DNA from: Paratrimastix pyriformis
Taxonomy: Eukaryota > Preaxostyla > Paratrimastigidae
Length of the DNA stretch: 46,719 nucleotides
Reading direction: 5' to 3'
NCBI GenBank assembly: GCA_027972325.1
Contig: JAPMOS010000224.1
Coordinates: 1 to 46,719, forward strand
This document shows, piece by piece, positions 30,093 through 38,529 of the stretch. Made by a program: the position numbers and the translations under genes. Each line of letters starts with the position of its first letter. The stretch's first letter is position 1. Under the pieces are notes generated by a model that was not told the DNA's origin, did not search any database, and saw only the letters and a list, made by a program, of their open reading frames with translations.

Positions 30093-30561
30093 GAACAACA
30101 AGCTACCGGGGTGGGATAGGGAGGATGGCCTGGGTGATCGCCACTCGAGTGGCGCCACTGATATGGAACCAATCGAAGAAGAACTGGTTCTTGACCATCT
30201 GACGGCCGCGGAGGTCCGCCAAATCACGGAGGCCGTTGCGTTCTACCGGCACCGCAAGTACGGCGACATTGAGCGGCGCCGCAAGACGCTCGAGGAGGGG
30301 ACTCCCGTCATGGTCAACCCGCCCGTCAAATGGCACCGGCCCGGCATGGGCAAGTTCTGCTTGGCCGGGACAGTTGCAGAACGCCGGCGCAACGGGACCT
30401 ATGTCGTCGATTTCGACGATCGGGTCGAGGCAGGCATTCCCAAGGTCTACCCGCGCAACAAGCTGCTGACTTACGTCGAGACCTTCGATGCCCCACTCCC
30501 AGCAGCGGGAGGTGCTCTGGTCCCCGTGGTTGATCTTCGGCGTCACCCGCCCGCAGTGTAA
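30087..30561 (+). pseudogene. INT-B: leader plus integrase C-terminal domain
   Basis: Starts with the leader also found at 30660-30790 (GTCTTGA.TGAACAAC, GATGGCCTGGGTGAT, CACTCGAGTGGCGCCACTG, ATGGAACCA.TCGAAGAAG). It runs into the integrase C-terminal domain (LTAAEVRQITEAVAFYRHR, EGTPVMVNPPVKWHRPG, RRRNGTYVVDFDD) and a stop at 30561. It is the reference copy that shows the target sites of DIRS-1 and of the one-ORF element in INT-A. Fossil, incomplete. Confidence 0.8.
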
Positions 30562-31547
30562 CGTGGCAGGCTAAAACCAGCCCAACCCAACACCCCCACC
30601 CCCCTCCCTCAACCTTCCTCCGTCTGCCCCGCAGTTTTCCGGTCCGGTTTTCTGCAAAAATGTTGACACCGAGAAATTGTCTTGATTGAACAACACGCCA
30701 CCACCACCGGGGTTGGGAGGGAGGATGGCCTGGGTGATAGCCACTCGAGTGGCGCCACTGATATGGAACCAGTCGAAGAAGAACTGGTTGGAGACGACCT
30801 CCCTCCACCGCTTCCTGAGGAACTGGTCGACCTCCCTCCACCTCTTCCTGAGGAGCTGGATGACGACCTCCCTCCACCGCTTCCTGAGGAGGAGCTATTT
30901 TTCGGAGGTGGTGGCGGTGACGAGGCAGCGCATGAGGCAGAGCATGAGCCAGCCCTCGGAGAACTGCCTCCCGCAGAAGCGGCCGAGATTGACGTCGATG
31001 TCGTGGTTGATGTCGCAGACGCCGAAGTTGATGTGGCTGATTGGGGAAGCTACGACCGGACGGCGCGGGGGATCCACATGATCCTGAACGGTGTGGAACG
31101 TCTGTTTTTGGTTTTCCATGTCATGACCAATGCCCCGTTTGTCTCATTTTTCAGTCCGGGAAGGAACACGCAGTTATCGGTCGAACTGCCGCAAACATGC
31201 CCGTGAAGGGTTCTACCGCGCCGTTGGAGGAGTTCTGCAGCGGCTCCGCTACGACCACGAGATCCGCGACCGGACCATCTGGGTGCCCGTGATCTACCCG
31301 CTTGCCAACCGTGTGCGTCTGGTGCGGCGCTTGCATGTCCAGCAGGCACCTCAACCGAGATGCTCTGATTGCCTACGCGAAAGGCCTCTACTACATCATT
31401 GGCCTGGATCAACTTGCGCGGGACATCATCGGGACGTGTGGCCAGTGCCAGACCGTCCGGCCCACCTACGAGCATCCCAAGTACCACGCCTTGGTGGTCA
31501 ACCGGCCCCTCGAGGTGGTCGAGCTCGACTGTGGCGGCTTCGAGATC
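30562..31547 (+). pseudogene. INT-C: leader, acidic Pro-rich N-terminus and integrase zinc-binding domain
   Basis: Second leader copy at about 30660-30790, then MEPVEEELVGDD followed by three copies of an 11-12-residue DLPPPLPEEL repeat, an acidic stretch, and a pyrimidine-rich splice-acceptor-like CATTTTTCAG at about 31153. The integrase zinc-binding region follows (RYDHEIRDRTIWVPVIYPL, HLNRDALIAYAKGLYYI, CGQCQ: H-x-n-C-x-x-C), then LEVVELDCGGFEI at the LINE-2 target site. With INT-B it forms a head-to-tail pair. A polypyrimidine stretch ending in CCCGCAG lies at about 30600-30634. Fossil with several breaks. Confidence 0.75.
30793..30897 (+). repeat. Triplicate 33-36-bp coding repeat (DLPPPLPEEL)
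   Basis: Three imperfect copies of GACCTCCCTCCACC.CTTCCTGAGGA, encoding an acidic Pro-rich motif in the N-terminal part of INT-C. Such a region is unusual in a retroviral integrase and may be a protein-interaction tail. Confidence 0.9.
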
Positions 31548-31859
31548 GGAAATCGGAGGTTGTATTGGGAAATGCGACCCGGCAGAGGTGCTGTTCTTTC
31601 CGGAGGAGGAAGGGGGTATGGGGCTGAAGGACCCGATTGATGTCCATGATATGATGGTGATGACACAAATTCTGGGGAGGATGGCGGACGAGCAGGGGTG
31701 TGGAGTGGTGCTGAGGGAGGAGATCGCGCTGCTGCAGAATTTGTGGACGACGCGTGAGCCGCTGTTGGATGATGCAGGGAAGTGGGTGAAGATGCACGGG
31801 CAGGAGAAGATGCCGGGGGTAGTGATTGGGGCGTTGCAGGTGATGCACAGGAGAGACAG
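31548..31859 (+). mobile_element. 5' end of a LINE-2 insertion (RT C-terminus), inverted relative to LINE-2X
   Basis: Begins directly after CTTCGAGATC (31538-31547), in the same orientation as the integrase gene. It encodes IGKCDPAEVLFFPEEEGG, DVHDMMVMTQILGRMADEQG and LREEIALLQNLWTTREPLL. It is almost identical to the RT C-terminus of LINE-2Y. Since LINE-2X ends next to the same 10-bp target in INT-A (11057-11066), this is best read as the 5' part of the LINE-2X insertion. It is followed abruptly by the tail of LINE-2Y. Confidence 0.8.
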
Positions 31860-31924
31860 TGTGTGTGTGTGTGTGTGTGTGTGTGATACTTCCCGGCTTG
31901 CGCCGATTCCGGAATCGGGCCGAA

Positions 31925-32640
31925 GCCTTCGTCACCACCGCTTCCGAGATCCCCCTCCAGTTGTAAAGTGTTTCCCCATCTCTCGGGCGGCCCTCATAGT
32001 TCGCCTGCACCATACAACTCCCGGCCTCCTTCCTCAACATCGCCTCCAGAGCCCACAACGGGGCTGGATCCATCGGGAATCTCTCCCTAGCCCGCCCATT
32101 CTCAAACATCAAAATCCCCACATCAAACCGCGCCTTCCCCACCACTTTCCTCCCAGTCCGCCAGAAACTCGGCTCCCAAAAAGCAAACCCACCCTCCTGG
32201 ATGATGAAAAGCTCACGCATCTGAATGTCCCCCTTGATCGCCAAGCTCACACCGTGCTTCGGCTCACTCCCCGGCTGGATTCTGTTCGCTTTCCCTTCCC
32301 CTCCCCATCTTCTTTCTCGCTCCTTCCTTACTCTCCCCCTTTCCCGCCCCATCCTCCCTCCCATGTTTCCTCTGTTTCACCACTGCCACCTTCCCCCCGA
32401 CGCACTGCAACTTTGCTTGCCTCTTGACTCTTAGTTTCGCTTCCCCCCCGACCGCCCCAACCCCCCGACTCCGCTCACTCCTTCCTTCATTCCCCTTATC
32501 TGCATTGCCTTCCTCCTTTTCCTTCTCCACTCTCCGCCTCTTCCGCCCCTCCTCCGCCGACTCCTCCTCCCGAATCCGCCTCGCCAATTGCAGATAGTCC
32601 GGACTCACCCTATTACCATACAGACACACCCGCTTTTTGA
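31925..32640 (-). pseudogene. LINE-2Y basic linker joined to methyltransferase-like C-terminal fragment
   Basis: Minus strand: RVCLYGNRVSPDYLQLARRI and a Lys/Arg/Glu-rich linker, then at about 32302 directly EQNPAGEPKHGVSLAIKG, MRELFIIQEGGFAFWEPSFW, FDVGILMFEN, YEGRPRDGETLYNWRGISE. This copy preserves the DIRS-2 target sequence uninterrupted at about 32196-32212. Confidence 0.88.
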
Positions 32641-35345
32641 TCATACCCCTGCTCGTCCGCCATTCTCCCCAGAATTTCTGTCATCACCATCATATCATGG
32701 ACATCAATCGGGTCCTTCAGCCCCATACCCCCTTCCTCCTCCGGAAAGAACAGCACCTCTGCCGGGTCGCATTTCCCGATACAACCTCCGATTTCCCTGA
32801 ACACCCTCGCATATCTTTGCTTCAGTATTTCCAAGTCCCTTGTCGGCATTGGGCACTGCCTCGCCGTGTACTGTAGGCAAGTCGAGACACACTCATTAAT
32901 CATCTGCACCATCATCCTCGGAGGTACCTTCTTGTCCATGAGCCTGTGCAGTCGCCCACACATTTTCTGGATCACCTTCTCCGTGTTGACCTTCATGTTC
33001 ATCTCCTCATCTATCCATATCCCAAGATACCGAATTGCTCCACCCTTTAGCTGTACTCTGATCTTCCGACCCTCTCCCAGATCCAAGTCCGTCTTCCCCT
33101 TCACCCCGCCACACAGGTAGTCACACTTGCTCCACGACAGCTCCATACCAGCCTCTTCCACTTTCGGCCTTACCGTATTCACCAAACGGACCATCTGTTC
33201 TCTTGTTCTCGTCACCAACATAATATCGTCCGCAAATGCCAACACCTTACCTTCCTGCCACTATCCAGAATATAGCCCCCCTCCTGTCGTCTCACCTCCG
33301 CCAAGACTCCCTCCATGAAGGAGAAAAACAGCAGGCATGACAACGGGTCCCCCTGACTAATTCCCCTCTCAATGTCATAGCTATCCGTCAACCCGTACCC
33401 CGTGATCACACGCGCCTTTCTCCCCTCATACATGCTGTCCACATACCTGACAAATCCCTCTTCCACCCCCATCCTTCTCAACCCCCTTCTGAGCGCCTCC
33501 ATGTCAACTGTATCATAGGCCTTTCTTATATCTAGCGCACACATGTGGAACTCCTTACCTCCCATAATCTTCGAGTCCGTCAACACCCCCAAAATCTCGG
33601 CAATCGGCGTCTCAATCCTCCGATCCCTCAGGAAACCAAACTGCTCCGCCCCGAATACCCCTTTTTCAACGCACCAGTCTTGAAATCTCGAGGCAATCAC
33701 TACCTGCAGACCTTTCAAAAAGACCTGTATTAAAGTTATAGGCCTTCTTCCCGCCGGATCCCCCGGATGCTCCGCCTGCGATTTGCTGAGTTTCAGCTCC
33801 TCAGGAACCTCAGACTTCTCCAACATCTCGTTGTATCGCCTCCCCAACCACTCCTTAATTTCGTCCTGACAAGCATGGACCATCTCCGCCGTCACTCCAT
33901 CCGGGCCAGCCGCTTTCCCGTCCGGCAAAGCCCCCAGTATTGTCTGGATATCATGCGTCGTCAGAGGGGCCATAATTACCCTTCCACCCACGCCTCCCGT
34001 TACCTCCTTCAGTCTTTGCCCCCCGTCCCCCAACGGCAGCTTCCTTTTTGCGAGCCCCGCCATGAAACCCCACCATCCCCTCTTAACCTCCGCCGGGTCC
34101 GACACCACCCTGTCCACCTTCCCCTCCGCATTTCGAGTCACGTAGGTTGTAATTGGCGCCGCGCCATCCGTCATGATACCCTTATAAATACGCTTGCGCT
34201 TTCCCTCCAATGCCCTATCTCTCTTACCATAATGCACCAACCTCATCTTCGCCAACTGTTTCAACATCTCCTTCCTCTTACTCAAGTCCTCCTCCGCCAG
34301 CGCTCTCCTCCTCAATTTCTTTATCCTGAAAGGCTCAAAATCTCGATCCGTATTCATCATATCCCTGTAGCCGAAAACGCAGCCAGCTGTCACCCTAAGA
34401 AACTCACTCATCTGTTCAAATGATGGCTCCTCCCCCTTCACAGCTGCCTCACGCAACATTTGCGCAACCTTCCCGCGGTATCTTTCCATTTTCCCAACCA
34501 TAACATCATACTCCTCCTTTTTCTTGTCCCGCAACAGTGCCTCCACATCCGTCCGGGAAGGGCAGATAGCCACCTTCCTCCGAGCCATTTTCACCGCAGA
34601 GGGCGCCATGTTTCGGAGATCCGTTACTATCATGTGGTGATCCGTGACCGCCTGCCACTGAATCTCATCGTTCCGCCAAACAAACAAATTGTCCAGCACC
34701 CTCCCCATTGTCCCCTGCGTCGACAGGCACAAATCCAACCGGGCCCTCCCCTTCCCTTCATGCTCTTCCTCTTTCGCCACCGTCCCACCCTTCCGGCTCC
34801 GGATAAAAGTTATCTCCCCCGCCTTCCCAACCATCTTCGCCACATCATACAATCCCAGTTTCTCTTGCTCCCCTCCTTCCTTAGCCCATCCGTTCGCATC
34901 TGTGTACACCACGACTCCTCTCCCATCCGACGCCCCACCCGCCACACACTCCTCCAACCGCTCCAAGATCACACTCCTTACCCTCACATTTGCCTCTCCG
35001 TCCCCAGGAGGAAAATACATGTTGATGAGTCTCATCTGATTCTTCCCCTCCGTCCAGTCCATAAACATGAGATAACCAGGAATCACCTCCGTAATCTTTC
35101 GAACTGCCACTTGCAGTGTTTTTCTATACCCAATCATCACCCCCCCTCTCGGGTGCCGCTTAACAGACTCCTCCGCCACAGAGCTCCTCCAGCACCACCC
35201 CTTCATCCATTTTTCCTGCAAAAATTCTTTATTGTCCCTCGTTCCTTTCGTCTCTTGCAACAGCGCTATGTCCGTTCGACCCACCTTCAGCAAATCTTCT
35301 ACATTTTTCTTTTTCCATTCCGAGCCCAGCCCCCGCCACCGGAGG
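32613..35345 (-). pseudogene. LINE-2Y endonuclease and reverse transcriptase
   Basis: Endonuclease: IALLQETKGTRDNK, GVMIGYRKTL, INMYFPPGDGE, VVVYTDANGW, RLDLCLST, TDHHMIVTDL, all in one frame, unlike LINE-1. RT: ALPDGKAAGPDGVTAEMV, RRPITLIQVFLKGLQ, EQFGFLRDRRIETPI, ALDIRKAYDTVDM, ERGISQGDPLSCLLF. The catalytic LAFADDIMLVTR is reached only after a single frame disruption near 33243. The next-to-complete frame shows this LINE family was young when inserted. Confidence 0.93.
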
Positions 35346-35356
35346 CACGTGGCCGA

Positions 35357-36368
35357 TCATGAGGCTCTCCACTGCAGCACTGCAGGCGCCCGGTCAATCA
35401 GATCAACGCGCGTTCCGGTGGCCTCTGCCGCCAAGAGAGCTGGCCCACAGCCGCAGAAGCAGTCCAACACAGGGCCCGTCCCTCCGTAGCGGCGGAAGAG
35501 GTAGACGTAAAGATCGGCCGGCTTGGCGAAGCGGGCCTGCCCCGCCTGGTGCCGCAGGTAGACCGCGTTGGTGCGCGGGTTGGCCCGGGCGTTCATCTCG
35601 GCCAACTTCGCACTCGGAGAAGGGCACAGTACATCCCAGCGCCAGTTGACGGGCCGCTCGTGGCCTCGCTGGAAGACCTCGATGGGCAGCTCCACCTCCT
35701 CAGGGCGGGGGGCTCCCGGTGAGAGCGACGGCCGGGGGTTGGCCTCCTCGAGGTAATCTGCGCGAAGAAGTGATGAAGAAGGACAAGTTAAAAACCAATT
35801 GCATCGTGAAGGGAATGAATCACGGACTTCCCCAGATGGCACGAATTCGGTGATCGCTCAGGAAACCGAAGCACTCGAGAGCCGGCGTCCATTGCTGGGA
35901 CAGGTTGGCCTCGGTATCCATCACGATGATGGTACCGTTGGGGGCAATGAACGAGTCGAGGTACTGGACCAGGGATCCGTAGTCCGGGGTAGGTCTGTCT
36001 CGAGGGTCGTCGGTAATGCCCCAGGGAGCATCCAACACGGCCAAGGTATAGAGTGTCTATCGAATGAAACGAAGATGTTAGTGGGGATCCAACAAGTTGG
36101 AAACTGCAGACACGGCCGGGATTATCCTTCGCGCGAAACAAGATCTCTTCGGCATCCCCGCAGCCCAGCTCGCCCAGCATCTCGGTGAAGGCCGGGAGTC
36201 GCACCTTGCCCTTGCGGATTTGGAACGGCCGCACGTTGAGGCAATTCATGAAGGCGAAGGTCTCGGTCCGGACGAGATGGCACCGTAGGACCTCCCGGGC
36301 GGCCTCGTCGGGGGGCAGGTAGAGGACGGGCTGGCGGTTTCCGTCGGCCACCTCGGCAGCATCGTGGG
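35357..36368 (-). CDS. Putative amino-methyltransferase gene (5'-truncated), three exons
   Basis: Minus strand with two short introns. Exon 36368-36112, intron 36111-36057 (55 nt, GTCTGC...CTAAC...ATAG, phase 0), exon 36056-35828, intron 35827-35758 (70 nt, GTCCGT...GCGCAG, phase 1), exon 35757-35357. The product carries LAVLDAPWGITDD (like motif IV D-P-P-W/Y), then GTIIVMD. In the last exon VLDCFCGCGPALLAAEA resembles the SAM-binding motif I (F-x-G-x-G). Order IV before I is that of beta-class amino-methyltransferases (N6-A or N4-C). The 5' part is cut off at 36369 by the AT-rich element. LINE-2Y ends 12 bp past the stop. Probably a host gene; substrate unknown. Confidence 0.65.
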
Positions 36369-36433
36369 AGTAGTTATAAAAGGAGAGTTCTGAGACAATC
36401 GATTTTCACACACAATTTTTCACGCTTGCGTTG

Positions 36434-36716
36434 TTATTTGAGGCAAAAATCGATTTCTTCAGAACAAAATCTTTTTTTCTCATTATTTTTTATCGAAAAG
36501 GAGCATTTTATTTTATCAGCTTTGAATGATTTAAGCATTAATTTTCTCGAGCTACAAACGTTATTTGAGGCAAAAATCGATTTCTTCAGAGCAAAATCTT
36601 TTTTCTCAATGTTTTTTAAGTAAAACGAGCATTTTATTTTAATCAGCTTGGAATGATTTAAGCATCAATTCATTCGAGCTACAAACGAAATTAGAGGCAA
36701 AAAGCGAATTCTCCAT
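36434..36716 (+). repeat. 127-bp tandem repeat, 2.2 units
   Basis: Units 36434-36560 and 36561-36687, about 90% alike, plus a partial third to about 36716. Each contains TTATTTGAGGCAAAAATCGA and GAGCATTTTATTTTA. The same array recurs at 43443-43726 in unit 2. Position near the unit border suggests a terminal or replication-related sequence. Confidence 0.9.
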
Positions 36717-37258
36717 GCATTTTCAATTTTTTTTTCCATTTTTTGTCCCAGAAATTATTTTGCCATTTTTGTCAAATCAAACAATTCAATCATCTTAAGC
36801 ATCAAACGAAAGAGAATTCAATCAGAAACAGCTTATCTCTTCATTCAAAATAAAATTGTGACAAAAGTGCTTTTCAAAAGTGATCATTAAATAATGCATC
36901 AATCTTAAGTAAATAATGCATTCTTTTTGATTGAATCAGCTCAAATAATTGATTCTAAGAAAATGGAAAAGTATGACAAAATGATAAAACAATATGAAAT
37001 TTGATTTCAGCACCGAGCCCTTTAAAGCGAAAATTTACTCAGCTTTGACATGAATTGAAAGAGAAATCAATCAGATTTACCTTCTATTTCAAAGAGATAA
37101 AAAACAGCGTTTCATCATTTGAGCTCTAAGGCTAAAAAAGCAAAATTTTGATGAGCTACTGAGGCTAACTCAATGAAATAGTGAACGAGTGATAGCAGTT
37201 GATTAACATGTAAAGGTATTTGAAGAAAAAATAATTATCTATAGTTAGTATATAGAGA
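36717..37258. other. AT-rich non-coding region of the Polinton-like unit
   Basis: About 540 bases with no gene. It is strongly AT-rich and nearly identical in unit 2 (43727-44267). A TATA-like AGTATATAGAGA lies just before the 56-aa ORF. Confidence 0.6.
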
Positions 37259-37429
37259 ATGAATTGTGATAAGCATCCAGTTAAGATTGATAGGGCGCTA
37301 TTTGAACTCCTACAGGAGTTGATTAAGCTTCATGGTGATGAATATTTCACTGTTACAATAACTAAGAAGAAAGGAGATGAGAGTGACGATTCCACAACAA
37401 TAGTGTATGAAAATGAATATTTCCATTAA
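37259..37429 (+). CDS. 56-aa ORF of the Polinton-like element
   Basis: ATG at 37259, stop at 37427-37429. Begins MNCDKHPVKIDRALFELLQE, then a helix-strand pattern (LIKLHGDEYFTVTITKKKG) and an acidic end (GDESDDSTTIVYENEYFH). It follows a TATA-like sequence by a few bases and overlaps the end of the convergent integrase gene by four bases. Unit 2 repeats it without visible change at 44268-44438. I do not recognise a family. Confidence 0.6.
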   Translation: MNCDKHPVKIDRALFELLQELIKLHGDEYFTVTITKKKGDESDDSTTIVYENEYFH

Positions 37430-38460
37430 CGGAGCTTCATATCATGCATTATATTATCTGTGTCAATACCTTCTCGAGTCAGTCTTCGTTTGACGAGTCT
37501 TTTCTTCTTTGTGTCATCAATCTTCTTGACAGCTTTTTCAGTGCTCTCCTTCTCGATGATTTCACCAACCTTCTTCAACTCATATTGTTTGTAGTGTTTT
37601 TTCAACAGTTCTCCAGACTTCAGGTTCTTGAGAACATACTTTTTACCATCGAATGAGTCAATGATATAGACAGCGAGAGAATACTTTACTTCATCACCTT
37701 TAGCGAATGCATTGAGCTTTCGAACAGCACGAACATGGTCACCAATATTATAAATACGTTCTATTTGAGTGACTGATTGTTTGTTTGTATCATGGTTGTT
37801 GAACACATTATAAGGTGTTGCTTTAATGGTTCTGTGGTAATCATTGTTGTAAGAAGATACCAAATCAGGAAGAACTTTAGTCCAATCGGAGTCACCAGAA
37901 GAGAGACGCCAACGTTGTAGTTTGAGAGCAATTGTACGATTGAATCGTTCAACAATACTATTCTTATTGATTTCTTCCGGGTCACTGAAATGAGCCACAA
38001 CATGATTCTCAGTCATCCATTTGACATATTGTTTAGCTTGGAATTCATTGTCACAGTTGATGTTTTCAGGAGTACCTTTTAAGTCATCATGGAAGATACT
38101 TTTAATTGCTTTGAGAACCTCAGAGGGCTTTCTTGTTTTAAGTGGACGACAGGCAGCATAACGAGAGTACACATCAATAACACAGAGGATGTTCTCGAAT
38201 CCAGTTCTCGTCTTAAAACGATCATAGATGATGATATCCATCTGAACACATGCGAGAGCAGTATGAGCCACAATCGTGTTGAACTTTTTGGGTTTTCTAT
38301 CTTCTTTCATGATTTGATAATCAGGTGTCTTATTTAGCACGTTTTGGACAGCATCTAAGGTGATTTTCTTGTCATCTTGTTTGAGTTTTCGATACAATTT
38401 AGGAGCAGAAACAAAGCCCGTTTTAGGATCGCTATAAGCATTTTGAATGGTCTTTTCCAT
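37426..38460 (-). CDS. Polinton-like retroviral-type integrase, unit 1
   Basis: 344 residues, open. The N-terminal helical region (APKLYRKLKQDDKKITLDAV) is followed by the DDE core with Asp in VQMDIIIYD, Asp in INCDNEFQAKQY and Glu in NSIVERFNRTIAL. A chromo-like or SH3-like C-terminal domain (IGDHVRAVRKLNAFAKGD, YIIDSFDGKKYVLKN) and a Lys-rich tail close it. The length fits Polinton integrases. Divergent from the polymerase gene, with a 69-base AT-rich space that probably holds both promoters. Confidence 0.93.
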   Translation of the reverse strand: MEKTIQNAYSDPKTGFVSAPKLYRKLKQDDKKITLDAVQNVLNKTPDYQIMKEDRKPKKFNTIVAHTALACVQMDIIIYDRFKTRTGFENILCVIDVYSRYAACRPLKTRKPSEVLKAIKSIFHDDLKGTPENINCDNEFQAKQYVKWMTENHVVAHFSDPEEINKNSIVERFNRTIALKLQRWRLSSGDSDWTKVLPDLVSSYNNDYHRTIKATPYNVFNNHDTNKQSVTQIERIYNIGDHVRAVRKLNAFAKGDEVKYSLAVYIIDSFDGKKYVLKNLKSGELLKKHYKQYELKKVGEIIEKESTEKAVKKIDDTKKKRLVKRRLTREGIDTDNIMHDMKLR

Positions 38461-38529
38461 TAGTATAATGAAGTTATAAAATTAAAAGTGACTTAGAGGA
38501 ACCTTAAATTTATAGATTAATAAAATATT

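Larger units (their letters stand above)
31860..35345 (-). mobile_element. LINE-2Y: 5'-truncated LINE-2 copy with internal deletions
   Basis: Minus strand. 5' end at about 35345 inside the endonuclease start (GLGSEWKKKNVEDLLKV), 3' (CA)n tail at 31860-31884 after the shared stem-loop. Compared with LINE-1 and LINE-2X three internal segments are missing: between MADEQG and RVCLYGN (about 32640), between the basic linker and the C-terminal domain (about 32302, removing RNase H and knuckle), and between EAVVTK and the stem-loop (about 31925). The flanks are the RT fragment at 31859 and the methyltransferase gene at 35346. I see no target duplication. Confidence 0.9.

Noticed and set aside
30087-30790. 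LTRs of a retrovirus-like element (the repeated leader at 30087 and 30660)
   Set aside because: The repeat starts within a gene leader and includes coding sequence. I see no TG...CA ends, primer-binding site or polypurine tract. Tandem duplication of the integrase gene fits better.
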